A stretch of 64,000 nucleotides of DNA from NCBI GenBank assembly GCA_963738545.1, contig CAVTXA010000009.1, positions 124,001 through 188,000 on the forward strand. Direction: 5' to 3'. Below are positions 1 through 9,130 of this stretch, in pieces. This DNA comes from Bog-756 sp963738545. GTDB taxonomy: Bacteria; Actinomycetota; Acidimicrobiia; Acidimicrobiales; RAAP-2. Position numbers and translations under genes: made by a program. Every line of letters starts with the position of its first letter. Position 1 is the stretch's first letter. The notes below the pieces were generated by a model. It was not told where the DNA came from, ran no database searches, and saw only the letters and a list, made by a program, of their open reading frames with translations.

Positions 1-1
1 C

Positions 2-361
2 CAGATGGCCAATGCGGTGATCATGGTGCCGGGTGTCATGTACGGGAACCTGATGGCCGGCGCCCTGGCCCTGACCGGGAAGGGGGGAACCTGCGTGGTC
101 ACCGGGGTCGCACCCCAGGTGCAGCTGGACGCCAGCGTGAACCTCTTCGACCTGGCCATGATGCAAAAGGAGATCAAGGGCGTGATCTTCGGGGCGGCCA
201 ACCCGCGGTTCGACATACCCAATCTCCTGGCCCTCTACATGTCGGGGCAGCTCAAGCTGGACGAACTGATCACCAACACGTACCGGCTGGACCAGATCAA
301 CCAGGGGTACCGGGACATGCTCGACGGTGTGAACCTCCGAGGCGTGGTCACCTTCGAGTGA
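2..361 (+). CDS. Zinc-type alcohol dehydrogenase, C-terminal part (cut by window start)
   Basis: The window opens inside this gene. The last 119 codons are present and end at TGA 359-361. What remains is the end of the nucleotide-binding fold (a glycine-rich GKGGTCVVTGVAP strand-turn near residue 27 of the visible part) followed by the C-terminal catalytic lobe, ending RGVVTFE. This layout fits medium-chain alcohol dehydrogenases, and the wording resembles the actinobacterial NDMA-dependent group. The zinc ligands lie upstream, outside the window. Its stop overlaps the GTG of the next gene (GTGA, 358-361), so the two are probably co-translated. An alcohol dehydrogenase feeding a ketone to the following Baeyer-Villiger enzyme is a sensible pair, but that link is inference. 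Confidence 0.8.
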   Translation, partial: QMANAVIMVPGVMYGNLMAGALALTGKGGTCVVTGVAPQVQLDASVNLFDLAMMQKEIKGVIFGAANPRFDIPNLLALYMSGQLKLDELITNTYRLDQINQGYRDMLDGVNLRGVVTFE

Positions 362-1911
362 GTGCCCACCTGCGCTCGGTCGGTCGGCGGCGCCGGACGG
401 CCCCGGGCCCGACCGAAGCGCTCTTCGGTCCGGACGGGACACCGTCCGTTGTGGTCATCGGCGCCGGATTCGGGGGGATCGCCGCCGGCGTGAAGCTGAA
501 GCGGTCCGGGTTTCATCGCTTCACCATCTACGAGTCCTCCCACGGGGTGGGCGGCACCTGGTGGGACAACACGTACCCGGGGGCGGAGGTGGACGTGCAC
601 TCCAACCTGTACCGCTTCTCGTTCAAGCCTTACGACTGGATCCGCACCCATGCCCGCCAACCTGAACTGCAGGCGTACATCGACGAGACCGTGGACCAGT
701 TCGGCCTCCGCCCGCACCTCCGGCTGGGGGTCACCGTCCAGTCGGCCACGTGGGACGATCAACGACACCTGTGGACCGTCAGGACCGATGATGACGGCGT
801 GGTCGAGTGCCATGTGGTCATCAGCGCCGTCGGCTTCCTCAACGTCCCCCGCTATCCCGACTGGCCCGGGTTGGACGAGTTCGGCGGTCCCACGTTCCAC
901 ACCTCCAGGTGGGAGCACGACCAGGATCTGACCGACAAGGTCGTGGCCGTGGTGGGGACCGGCTCGACCGCCACCCAGGTGGTTCCGGCCATCCAGCCCG
1001 ACGTGCGGACGCTCTACCTCTTCCAGAGGGAGCCGGGCTGGGTCATGCCCAAGGGGGAACGGGAGTTCACCGCGGCCGAGCGCTGTCAGCGGGGGCGCCC
1101 ATGGCGACGGGCGCTGGATCGGGCCGCGTTGCGGTACACCCTCGAGCGGGGGCTCATCGGCGCGGCCACCTTCCGGCCCGGCACGAACCTGCACGGCAAG
1201 CGACAGCAGACTTGTCTCGACTACATCGCCCGGGAGTTCGCCGATCGGCCCGACCTGGCGAAGGCGGTCACCCCCTCCTATCCCTACCCGGGCAAGAGGC
1301 CGGTCATTGCCAGCACCTTTTACCCAGCCCTGAAGGCGCACAATGTGGAGCTGGTCCCGAGGGCCGTCTCCCGCGTGACCCGGACGGGCATTGTCGACGC
1401 CGACGGCGTCGAGCGCCGCGTAGATGTGATCGTGCTGGCCACCGGCTTCGAGGCGGCGGACTATCTGGCTCGTGTCCGGATCACCGGGCGGCGGGGCGAG
1501 ACGCTCCAGGAGCACTGGGCAGGGGAGCCCCGGGCCTATCTCGGCATCACGGTGCCCGACTTCCCCAACTTCTTCATGCTCTACGGACCGGGTACCAACG
1601 GCGGCGAGCTGGTGTCCATGCTCGAGGCGCAGGCCGAGTACGCCGTGCGGGCGCTCAACCGGATGACCCGGCGTCGGGTCAGCGCCGTCGAAGTCAGGCC
1701 CGTCTTCGAGGCTCTGTGGTTCGTGTGGCTCCAGTCGAAGATGGAAGGGACGTCGTGGACCATGGCCAGCAACTACTTCCGTTCGTCTACGGGGAGGATC
1801 GTCACGCAGTGGCCTTCGGGGAACATGGTCTACCGGGTGGCGACCAAGGTCCTGGGCAGTGTCTCCGAGGCCACCCGGCGCAGAGACGATCCCGTGGCCT
1901 GGGTCCCGTGA
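358..1911 (+). CDS. Baeyer-Villiger flavin monooxygenase
   Basis: 517 residues. FAD-binding Rossmann motif GAGFGG at about residues 35-40. The Baeyer-Villiger fingerprint FxGxxxHxxxW is present as FGGPTFHTSRW near residues 175-185. The NADPH-binding motif GTGSTA follows near 200, and ATGFE marks the usual C-terminal FAD-contact loop. Known members of this family insert oxygen beside a ketone using NADPH and O2, giving an ester or lactone. The first 27 or so residues are an arginine-rich extension before the first beta strand, so the real start could be a little further in. The GTG at 358 is favoured because it overlaps the upstream stop. It heads the plus-strand run with the P450 downstream. 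The substrate is not readable from sequence. Confidence 0.92.
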   Translation: MSAHLRSVGRRRRTAPGPTEALFGPDGTPSVVVIGAGFGGIAAGVKLKRSGFHRFTIYESSHGVGGTWWDNTYPGAEVDVHSNLYRFSFKPYDWIRTHARQPELQAYIDETVDQFGLRPHLRLGVTVQSATWDDQRHLWTVRTDDDGVVECHVVISAVGFLNVPRYPDWPGLDEFGGPTFHTSRWEHDQDLTDKVVAVVGTGSTATQVVPAIQPDVRTLYLFQREPGWVMPKGEREFTAAERCQRGRPWRRALDRAALRYTLERGLIGAATFRPGTNLHGKRQQTCLDYIAREFADRPDLAKAVTPSYPYPGKRPVIASTFYPALKAHNVELVPRAVSRVTRTGIVDADGVERRVDVIVLATGFEAADYLARVRITGRRGETLQEHWAGEPRAYLGITVPDFPNFFMLYGPGTNGGELVSMLEAQAEYAVRALNRMTRRRVSAVEVRPVFEALWFVWLQSKMEGTSWTMASNYFRSSTGRIVTQWPSGNMVYRVATKVLGSVSEATRRRDDPVAWVP

Positions 1912-2021
1912 CCCCCCCTCGACCGATCGTCGTCGCCGGGGGAGCGGGCTCCCCGGGCGGAGGCCGAACCCTTTCCGTCCCAGGCGTGGATCACCATTCC
2001 CATCCGACAGAGGAGCCCACA

Positions 2022-3257
2022 GTGCCCATGAGTCTCGATATCGATCCGCTGGACCTGGTCGACCCGAAGCGCTTCGCCCTCCACGGCTATCCCCACGAGG
2101 TGTGGACCCGACTCCGCGCCGAGGCCCCGGTGGCCTACATCGAACCCCCGGGCTACCCACCCTTCTGGGCGGTGACCCGGCACGCCGACGTCCAGTACGC
2201 GGCCAGCCAACCCCAGCTGTTCTCAAGTGCCGGGGGGATCACCTTGGACATGGACTTGACGGGGATCGAGATGCCGGCGGAGATGATCGTCTATCTCGAT
2301 CCCCCCGAACACGGACCCATGCGCCAGGTGGCCAACAAGACATTCCTGCGCAGTGCGGTCCGGGCCCGCAGCGAGGCGATCCACCGGATCGCCGCCGACC
2401 TCGTCGACCGGGCCTCGACCGGGGGCGAGATGGGCGAGTGCGACTTCGTCGACACCTTCGCCGCGCCGTTCCCGGTGGCGGTCATCTCGTGGGTACTCGG
2501 GGTGCCCCCGTCCGACTGGGAACACCACTTCCGTTGGACCAACGAAATCATCGGCAAGGACGATCCCGAGTACCGCCTCCCCGGGGAGAGCCCCGAACAG
2601 ACCTCCATGCGGGCTCGTGGCGAGCTGCACCGCTACTTCAAGGGGATGGTGGAGGCCCGGCGGGAGCATCCCGAGGACGACCTGGTCACACAGCTGGTGC
2701 AGAGCGAGGTGAACGGCGCCCCCCTGACGCGCCAGCAGCTGGTGACTTACTGCGAGCTGCTCGTCGAGGCGGGAAACCAGACGACCCGGGACGCCATCGC
2801 CGGCGGCATGCAGGCCTTTTGCGAGTTCCCCGACCAGTGGGAGAAGTTGCAGGCCCACCCCGAGCTCCTTCCTGGAGCCGTGGAGGAGATCCTCCGCTGG
2901 GTCACCCCGATCAGCTACTTCTCGAGGACGGCCACCCAGGACTGTGAGCTCCACGGGGAGCAGATCCACGCCGGGGACAAAGTGGCGCTCTACTGGGCGT
3001 CGGCCAACCGGGACGAGGACGTGTTCGAGGACCCGTTCGAGTTCAGGATCGATCGTGAGCCGGGCCAGCCCGTGGTCTTCGGCTTCGGCCCGCACTTGTG
3101 CATGGGAGCGCACGTGGCCCGGGCTGAATTGCTGTCCATGTTCGGCCTCCTCATCGAGCGCATGGAGTTCTTCGAGCAGTCGGGACCCGTCGAACGTCTC
3201 AACTCCTCGGTCAACGGTGCCATCAAGCACCTGCCCATCCGGTACCGGCTCCGCTAG
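2022..3257 (+). CDS. Cytochrome P450
   Basis: 411 residues from GTG 2022, which lies 6 bases after AGGAG (2011-2015). ATG 2028 is the alternative start. Landmarks in order: the I-helix AGNQTT near residues 250-255, ExxR as EILR near 288-291, and the heme loop FGFGPHLCMG with the iron-ligand cysteine at about 360. Soluble bacterial class I P450s of this size hydroxylate hydrophobic substrates and need ferredoxin and a reductase. A ferredoxin lies at 9131 and a possible reductase at 41051. The residue before the I-helix threonine pair is Gln where most P450s have Asp or Glu. It sits 110 bases after the Baeyer-Villiger gene and 56 bases before an amidohydrolase. Confidence 0.93.
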   Translation: MPMSLDIDPLDLVDPKRFALHGYPHEVWTRLRAEAPVAYIEPPGYPPFWAVTRHADVQYAASQPQLFSSAGGITLDMDLTGIEMPAEMIVYLDPPEHGPMRQVANKTFLRSAVRARSEAIHRIAADLVDRASTGGEMGECDFVDTFAAPFPVAVISWVLGVPPSDWEHHFRWTNEIIGKDDPEYRLPGESPEQTSMRARGELHRYFKGMVEARREHPEDDLVTQLVQSEVNGAPLTRQQLVTYCELLVEAGNQTTRDAIAGGMQAFCEFPDQWEKLQAHPELLPGAVEEILRWVTPISYFSRTATQDCELHGEQIHAGDKVALYWASANRDEDVFEDPFEFRIDREPGQPVVFGFGPHLCMGAHVARAELLSMFGLLIERMEFFEQSGPVERLNSSVNGAIKHLPIRYRLR

Positions 3258-3313
3258 ACCCGTCACCCCCGAGGCCGCCCGATCGGCGATGGCCACAAGG
3301 AAGGAAGACCAGC

Positions 3314-4420
3314 ATGGACGAGACGAGCATCTACTCCTGCGACGATCACCTGGACCTGCGCTCGGTTCCTCCCGAGTTGTGGCAGAAACGGCTGCCCAAA
3401 CAACTACTCGAACGGGGCCCGCGGGTGGTGCAAGGCGACGACGATCCCGTGTGGGTCTGCAACGACCGGGTCCTCGGCCGCAGTGGACTACCCCAGGGGG
3501 ACAAGCTCGTGGTCCTCAGCGCCGTCAGCCGAGCCGGCCTCGACGACGACGGGTTCAGGGTGAGTGACCCGAAACTCCGACTCGAGGACATGGACCTCGA
3601 CGGGGTGTGGGCCTCGGTCATCTACGGCCCCATACCCCTGACCCTCTCGATCCCCGAGCCGGACCTGCAGATCGCCTGCTATGCGGCCTGGAACGACTGG
3701 GCCATCGAGGAGTTCAACGCTTTCGCCCCCGACCGGCTGTGTGCCCTGCCGTTCCTGCCCAGTCACTCGCCCGAGGCGGCGGTCGCCGAACTCGAACGGG
3801 TGGCAGCCATGGGCCACCGGGGTGCCATCATCGACGTCTTCGACTTCGATGCAGGGGATCCGTCCTGGGACCGGCTGTGGTCCGCCGCCGAGCAGACCGG
3901 ACTGCCCCTCAGCTTCCACATCAAAGAGGGGGCGTCTCCGAGGCTGAGCTACCAGGTGGGCAAATGGCAGTCGGCGGCCTTCGCCGCCCTGCTCCCCCTG
4001 CAACTGGACGAGGCGCTGGCCATCATGGTCTTCTCCGGTGCCCTCGAGCGCCATCCCGGTCTCAGCCTGGTGCTGGCCGAGGCGGGCGTGGGTTGGCTCC
4101 CCTATTTCCTCGCTCGCATGGACATGGAATGGGAGAACCTCCGGGACAAGATCGACGACGCTCCGAGCATCTCCCCGAGCGAACTCTTCAAGCGGCAGGT
4201 GATCGCCACCTTCGAAGAGGAGAGCCTGGCCTACCACTCCGTCCCGCAGCTCGGAGCCGACTCGTGCATGTGGGCGGCGGACTTTCCCCACACCGACAGC
4301 ACGTTCCCCGAGTCCCGGCGCTCCATCGAGGAGACGCTCGGCATGCTCCCCGATGAGGATCGCCGCAAGATCACGGCGGTCAATTGCGCCAGTTTGTACG
4401 GCTTCGACTATGTCGTCTGA
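3314..4420 (+). CDS. Amidohydrolase family 2 (ACMSD-like TIM-barrel metal hydrolase/decarboxylase)
   Basis: 368 residues. The N-terminal motif SCDDHLD (about residues 8-14) is this family's metal-binding entry strand. FHIKEG near residue 198 offers a further histidine, and the C-terminal WAADFPHTDS block carries the conserved Asp-Phe-Pro-His. The family includes decarboxylases and hydrolases acting on acidic ring-derived compounds. A single divalent metal is expected. The start ATG is preceded by AAGGAAG at about 13 bases. It follows the P450 closely and its last codons overlap the start of the truncated VOC gene at 4410. A second, clearly different family 2 member lies at 17045. The exact reaction is unknown. 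Confidence 0.85.
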   Translation: MDETSIYSCDDHLDLRSVPPELWQKRLPKQLLERGPRVVQGDDDPVWVCNDRVLGRSGLPQGDKLVVLSAVSRAGLDDDGFRVSDPKLRLEDMDLDGVWASVIYGPIPLTLSIPEPDLQIACYAAWNDWAIEEFNAFAPDRLCALPFLPSHSPEAAVAELERVAAMGHRGAIIDVFDFDAGDPSWDRLWSAAEQTGLPLSFHIKEGASPRLSYQVGKWQSAAFAALLPLQLDEALAIMVFSGALERHPGLSLVLAEAGVGWLPYFLARMDMEWENLRDKIDDAPSISPSELFKRQVIATFEEESLAYHSVPQLGADSCMWAADFPHTDSTFPESRRSIEETLGMLPDEDRRKITAVNCASLYGFDYVV

Positions 4421-4796
4421 CCATCGCCCGCCCGCGCCGACCGGAGTGATCAGCGTCTACCATTCGCTCGGCCTCGAGATGACCCAACGTCCGCAACTCG
4501 CTCGGGTCCAGCCCGGCGACCATATGATCAACGTCCATCGTCCCGAGCTCGGGCAGGGGGACGTGACCCTTCGGGCTGCGGCGGCCATTCACCCGTGGCT
4601 GGTCGGGCGGGGGTCATCGGGTGCGCAGAGCACCATGCTCACCGGCACAGGTGCCGACATCATCGAGGGCCCGGTGGAGCGCGAAGGAGGGCGCGGGACG
4701 CCCGCCTCGAGCGTCTACGTCCGCGACCCGGACGGCAATCTCATCGAACCCATGACCTATCCGGACGAGTCGAAGGAGCATGCACGTGTCAGCTGA
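4410..4796 (+). pseudogene. VOC-fold (glyoxalase/extradiol-like) protein, N-terminally truncated and possibly decayed
   Basis: 128 residues from ATG 4410, overlapping the end of the upstream amidohydrolase. The end reads SVYVRDPDGNLIEPMTYP and an internal stretch reads GDHMINVHRPE, both typical of one VOC module. The usual first beta-alpha unit, about 20 residues with the first metal-binding His, is missing: the match starts abruptly at VYHSLGLEM. The middle (about residues 60-85) does not read like the family either, which may mean small compensated indels. No frame upstream restores the lost part because that DNA codes for the amidohydrolase C-terminus. I read it as a gene remnant, although a short functional half-module cannot be excluded. 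Confidence 0.55.
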
Positions 4797-6441
4797 CCTG
4801 GTTATCCGCGGGGGCACCGTGGTCGACGGCACCGGAGAGACCGGTCGGGTGGCCGACGTGACGGTCACGGGCGGCCTGATCGAGGCGATCGGCCAGAACC
4901 TCGACGGGGTGGCGGAGCTGGATGCATCGGGGTGTGTCGTGGCCCCGGGCTTCATCGACATCCACACCCATTTCGACGCCCAGGTGTTCTGGGATCCCGA
5001 GCTCAAGCCATCCTCCTACCACGGAGTGACCACGGTGGTGGCGGGCAACTGTGGCTTCTCCATCGCCCCGTGCCGCCCCGAGCATCACGACGTGATCGTG
5101 CACACGTTGGAGAACGTGGAGGGGATGGACGCGGACACGCTGGCGGCCGGGATCGCCTGGGAGTTCGAGACCTTCCCCGACTACCTGGACCTGGTGGCCC
5201 GTCGGGGCACGGCCCTCAACTTCACCGCCTACATCGGGCACACCGCCCTGCGGCTGTACGTGATGGGGGACGCCGCCTACGAGCGGGCTGCCACCCCCGA
5301 GGAGATCGACCGCATGTGCCGACTGGTCGACGAAGCCCTGGACGTGGGGGCGGCCGGGCTCTCGACAAGCTTCTCGTTTGCCCACCGTGGTGTGGACGGC
5401 AAGCCGGTGCCGAGCCGCTTCGCCGAGATGGACGAGGTCGAGGCGCTGTTCATGACCGTGGGGAAGGCGGGCAAAGGCGTGGTCCTCGCTACGCCGGGCT
5501 GGCAGTGCGAGTACCCGGATATCTTCACCTGGCAGGCCCGGGTCGGCCGGCCGTTCACCTGCCCGCTCTTCGCCCTGTCCAACGGGAAGCACCGTGAGGT
5601 CGTCAGACTGCACGAAGAGGCTCTGGCCCGCGGGGGCAACGTGTGGCCGCAGGTGACCCCCCGCCCGCTCACCATGCAGTTCACCCTGGCCGATGCCTAC
5701 AACCTCAACGTCGGTGCGGTGTTCGGCGAACTGATCAAGGTCAGTCCCGCCGTCCGGGTGGCCGCCTACCGCGATCAGGAATGGCGCACCCGGGCCTTCG
5801 AGGACCTGGAGCGCAACGAGGGAGGCATGAAGCCGCGCTGGGAGACCTTCGAGGTCTCCGAATCAGAGCGCCACCCCGAGCTGCTGGGGCGTCGGGTCAC
5901 CGACATCGCCCGAGAGCGCGACATCAGTCCGTTGGACGTAATGTGCGAGCTGTCTCTGTCCGAGGACCTCACCACCCGATTCCGGGCGTATATCGCCAAC
6001 GACGACCAGGCCGAGGTGGGGAGCTTGCTCACCGAAGATCACGTCGTCCTGGGCCTCACCGATGCCGGGGCCCACGTGGATCAGCTGTGCGACGCACCCC
6101 TTCCCACCGATCTGCTCGGCACCTGGGTACGCGAGCGGGAGCTCATGCCGCTGGAGCGGGCGGTCAGAAAACTGGCGGGCGAGCCCGCCGACATGTTCGG
6201 GTTCGAGGGTCGGGGCTATCTGCGCCCCGGCTACGCCGCCGACGTCACCGTGTTCGACCCGGACACCGTGGCCCCCGGGCCCCAGCGGCGAGTACGCGAC
6301 CTGCCGGCCAACGGTGAGCGGCTGACCAACGAGGAGCCCACCGGGGTGCGGCACGTCCTGGTCAATGGGACCCTGATCCGGACCGACGAGCAACAGCTGG
6401 ACCTGGAAGGGCTCCCGGGCACGCGCCCCACCCTGGTCTGA
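4780..6441 (+). CDS. N-acyl-D-amino-acid deacylase / D-aminoacylase-like amidohydrolase
   Basis: 553 residues, the usual length for the family. It opens with the beta-sandwich strand ADLVIRGGTVVDGTG, then the metal-binding strand PGFIDIHTHFDAQ (HxH near residues 64-66). The C-terminus closes with GYAADVTVFDPDTV and RHVLVNGT, the second half of the small beta domain. Known relatives hydrolyse N-acyl-D-amino acids with zinc, but many environmental homologues in catabolic clusters have no assigned substrate, so a cyclic amide or imide is equally possible. The start overlaps the VOC remnant by 17 bases, and GTG 4786 is an alternative. It is the last gene of the first plus-strand run and converges with the epoxide hydrolase 15 bases away. 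Confidence 0.85.
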   Translation: MHVSADLVIRGGTVVDGTGETGRVADVTVTGGLIEAIGQNLDGVAELDASGCVVAPGFIDIHTHFDAQVFWDPELKPSSYHGVTTVVAGNCGFSIAPCRPEHHDVIVHTLENVEGMDADTLAAGIAWEFETFPDYLDLVARRGTALNFTAYIGHTALRLYVMGDAAYERAATPEEIDRMCRLVDEALDVGAAGLSTSFSFAHRGVDGKPVPSRFAEMDEVEALFMTVGKAGKGVVLATPGWQCEYPDIFTWQARVGRPFTCPLFALSNGKHREVVRLHEEALARGGNVWPQVTPRPLTMQFTLADAYNLNVGAVFGELIKVSPAVRVAAYRDQEWRTRAFEDLERNEGGMKPRWETFEVSESERHPELLGRRVTDIARERDISPLDVMCELSLSEDLTTRFRAYIANDDQAEVGSLLTEDHVVLGLTDAGAHVDQLCDAPLPTDLLGTWVRERELMPLERAVRKLAGEPADMFGFEGRGYLRPGYAADVTVFDPDTVAPGPQRRVRDLPANGERLTNEEPTGVRHVLVNGTLIRTDEQQLDLEGLPGTRPTLV

Positions 6442-6456
6442 GAGGCCGAGGGAAGG

Positions 6457-7596
6457 TCACGATGCCGTCCTGAAGAACTCCCGGAGATCATCGACGAACA
6501 GTTCAGGCTGCTCCATGGCCGGGAAGTGGCCTCCTCGCTCCATGATCTGCCAGCGCACCACGTTGCACTGGCGCTCGACCCAGGAACGGGGCCAGCGCAG
6601 CACCTCTTTGGGATAGCGGGCCACACCGGTGGGCACGGTAACGAAGGGCGGTGGGCCGGCCGCACTGTTCCGGGTTTCCCAGTACAGGCGGGCCGCAGAG
6701 GTGCTGGTCTGGGTTACCCAGTAGAGCATCACGTTGGTGATGAGCTGGTCGCGGGTGAAGCAGGTCTCCGGGTTGCCGTCGCAGTCGCTCCAGGCCCGGA
6801 ACTTCTCCACGATCCAGGCCAACAAGCCGGCCGGTGAGTCGTTGAGGGCGACACCGACTGTCTGCGGCTTGGTCCCCTGTTCATTGGCGTAGGCGGACTC
6901 CTCGGCGGCGAACTGCTTCATGACGGCCAGATCGACCTGCTCCTCCTCAGTGAGGGGGCCGGGATGCTCGGGTGGGATGCCCGGTGCCATGTTCAGGTGG
7001 ATGGCCGAACAGTGGTCCGGATCGAGCCCTCCGATCCAGGTCGTGACCTGCGCCCCCCAATCACCGCCCTGGGCGAGGTAAGCGGGGTAGTCCAGTCGGG
7101 CCATCAGTTCGATGAAGGCCCGGGCGATCCGGGTGACGTCCCACCCCGGGGAACGCGGGGGGTCGGAGAATCCGTAGCCGGGCAATGAGGGGACGATGAC
7201 GTGGAAGGCGTCGGTGGACCTGCCCCCGTGGGCCTCGGGGTCGGTGAGGCGGGGAATGACCTCGAAGAACTCGATGATCGAGCCCGGCCATCCGTGGGTG
7301 AGGAGCAGGGGCCGGGCATCCGGATGGGCGGACCGTGCGTGGATGAAGTGGATCGGCTGGCCGTCGATGGTGGTCCGAAAGTGGGGGTGCGCATTCAATC
7401 GTGCCTCGGCCGCGCGCCAGTCGTAGGTGTCGCGCCAGTACTCGACGAGTTCGCGCAGGTAGCCGACAGGCATGCCGTACTCCCAACCGGTCCCCTCGAT
7501 CTGGTCGGGGAGGCGGGAGTGAACCAAGCGTTGTCGAAGGTCATGGAGCACGGCATCGTCCACCCGGATCGGATAGGCCTCGATTGACTCGCTCAC
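6457..7596 (-). CDS. Epoxide hydrolase (alpha/beta hydrolase with EHN domain)
   Basis: 379 residues. The first 110 or so form the epoxide-hydrolase N-terminal domain. The oxyanion motif HGWPGS lies at 101-106, the nucleophile is Asp179 in GGDWG, and the catalytic histidine is about 357 in GGHFPA. These enzymes open an epoxide to a trans-diol through an ester intermediate on the Asp. It is the last gene of the minus-strand group that begins at 8987, 45 bases after the NTF2-like gene. An epoxide made by one of the neighbouring oxygenases is a reasonable substrate, by inference. The tail MERGGHFPAMEQP is intact, so the protein looks functional. Confidence 0.92.
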   Translation of the reverse strand: MSESIEAYPIRVDDAVLHDLRQRLVHSRLPDQIEGTGWEYGMPVGYLRELVEYWRDTYDWRAAEARLNAHPHFRTTIDGQPIHFIHARSAHPDARPLLLTHGWPGSIIEFFEVIPRLTDPEAHGGRSTDAFHVIVPSLPGYGFSDPPRSPGWDVTRIARAFIELMARLDYPAYLAQGGDWGAQVTTWIGGLDPDHCSAIHLNMAPGIPPEHPGPLTEEEQVDLAVMKQFAAEESAYANEQGTKPQTVGVALNDSPAGLLAWIVEKFRAWSDCDGNPETCFTRDQLITNVMLYWVTQTSTSAARLYWETRNSAAGPPPFVTVPTGVARYPKEVLRWPRSWVERQCNVVRWQIMERGGHFPAMEQPELFVDDLREFFRTAS

Positions 7597-7641
7597 CGCG
7601 TCCTCACCTGTTCCCGCAACTCACCTGTGCCTTCGTCCACG

Positions 7642-8052
7642 CTAGGTCGCCGCTCCGCCCAGATCGACCGTGATCAGCCGGTCCGTGAACCGCCAGCGGT
7701 CGTCGACCTTCTCGAAGGTGTCGCTGTACTGACCGGACAGGTCGACGGTGACCGGTGCACCCGGGGCCGAGCGGAGCACCGTCCAGCAGCAATGGGACCA
7801 GGCGGTGGTAGCGCCAGGCTCGACTCCGATGCACAGGTTAGTGATGAGGTGCTTGGTGCGGCCTGCGCCGTCCCGGGCCATCAGGCTCTCGTAGACCGGG
7901 CGCACCTCGGCCGTCCCCCGCAGGGTTGAACCGTTCGGCAGCGACCGCCACGTCGAGTGCTCGAAGAGCGCGACCACGGCGTCCACGTCACCTCCGTCGA
8001 GCAGGCGGGCATAGGAGTGCACCAAGGTAGTGATGGCATCTACGTCGGACAC
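7642..8052 (-). CDS. NTF2-like / SnoaL-like protein
   Basis: 136 residues with the cone-shaped NTF2 pattern: an N-terminal helix pair (ITTLVHSYARLLDGGDVDAVVALFE), then strands, closing with RWRFTDRLITVD. Related proteins act as small cyclases, isomerases, dehydratases or hydrolases (limonene-epoxide hydrolase and ketosteroid isomerase share the fold), while many are non-enzymatic. I cannot pick out a convincing catalytic pair, so no reaction is assigned. It sits between the epoxide hydrolase and the luciferase-like gene on the same strand. A second, distinct NTF2-like gene is at 40617. Confidence 0.8.
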   Translation of the reverse strand: MSDVDAITTLVHSYARLLDGGDVDAVVALFEHSTWRSLPNGSTLRGTAEVRPVYESLMARDGAGRTKHLITNLCIGVEPGATTAWSHCCWTVLRSAPGAPVTVDLSGQYSDTFEKVDDRWRFTDRLITVDLGGAAT

Positions 8053-8112
8053 GGGAGCCCTCTTTCGGCCATCGGGTTCCCCGCGCCGAGCCGTCGGGGG
8101 GTAGCCCAGGGC

Positions 8113-8987
8113 TCAGCGACGACTGATGACATCTTCGCCGTAGCGCGCCAATGAGCTCTCGAACTCGGTGCCGAACAGGACCGACGGGATGAGGATCCGG
8201 GTCACTCCGGCCCGCCGGAGCGCCTCGACGGCGTCGAGGTCGTCGCGTCGACGTTGGTGCACTGCATGGTCACCTCGATCGCCTCGGGATCCCGGCCGGC
8301 CGCTTCGGCGCTGGTCCGGATGAGCTCGATCAACGGGGGAAGCTCGTCAGGACCGACACCCAACGGGAAGAAGCCGTCACCGATCCGTCCCGCCCGCCTG
8401 GCCGCAGCCGGGCTGTGCCCGCCGATGTGCACCGGGATGGTGCCACCCGGTGGCTGTGGTCGCAGGAAACAGTTGGCGAAGGTCGTCGTGGAGCCTTGGA
8501 AACTGGCCTGCTCCTCCGTCCACAGGGCCCGCATGGCGGCGATGGCCTCCTCCATCCTCTGGGCGCGGCCGGCAAAGGGGACCCCCAAGGCCTCGAACTC
8601 CTCTTCCAACCAGCCGATGCCCGCTCCCAGGATCATCCGGCCCCCCGAGAGGGAGTCCAGGGTGGCCAGCTCCTTGGCCAGGATCAGGGGATTGCGTTGG
8701 GGAACGATGAGGATGCCCGTACCCAGCCGCAGACTCGAGGTCCGAGCGGCAATGTACGCCAGCCAGATCAGTGGGTCGGGAAATACCGTTCCCTCCCCGG
8801 AGGGCAGTCGGCCCGACGGATCGTAGGGGTACGTCGACCGGTAGCCCCCGGGGACGACCACGTGGTCGACGGTCCAGATCGACTCGAATCCGGCACCCTC
8901 GGCGGCCTGAGCGAGGCGGACGGCCTCGGCAGCTTCGACATACGCCCCGATGTTGGCGAAGGCGATCCCGAACCTCATGGACTCCAT
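8113..8987 (-). pseudogene. Luciferase-like (F420-dependent type) oxidoreductase with a -1 frameshift near its C-terminus
   Basis: It starts at ATG 8987 (MESMRFGIAFAN) or ATG 8978. The body is a normal TIM-barrel luciferase-like protein: AAEGAGFESIWTVDHVVVP, the LGTGILIVPQRNPL strand, and LSGGRMILGAGIGWLEEEF. Read straight through, the frame ends at 8202 with a non-family tail. Shifting by one base near 8244-8247 restores the expected ending DDLDAVEALRRAGVTRILIP and stops at 8113-8115. One base is therefore missing relative to the family. This is either a real inactivating deletion or a sequencing error. If intact, it would be an F420H2- or FMN-dependent oxidoreductase of about 290 residues. 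Confidence 0.8.
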
Positions 8988-9130
8988 GCCTGTGCGTCTC
9001 CCCGGTCTTTCCCGACCTCGATGGCCGGCGTCAGCATAGGGCACGACCTTTCGACGAACCGCCCCTGTTAGCGTTGCCCCATGACCGAGAGGGCAGGGAC
9101 GTGAGCAGGGGCGATTCACCCGGAGGCGAC

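Noticed and set aside
807..2021. N-terminal extension of the P450 frame into the BVMO gene
   Set aside because: The true start with AGGAG lies at 2022; upstream residues are out-of-frame shadows of the BVMO.
235..2226. Long antisense open frame (663 codons) opposite the BVMO/P450 region, and similar ones opposite 11455-13188, 19040-20773, 23565-25202 and 29487-31256
   Set aside because: They mirror strong GC codon bias of the real genes, show Arg/Gly/Pro/His-rich text without any family motif, and lack ribosome sites.
9081..9104. Seven-codon ATG frame before the ferredoxin
   Set aside because: Too short to support and no signal beyond a start and stop.
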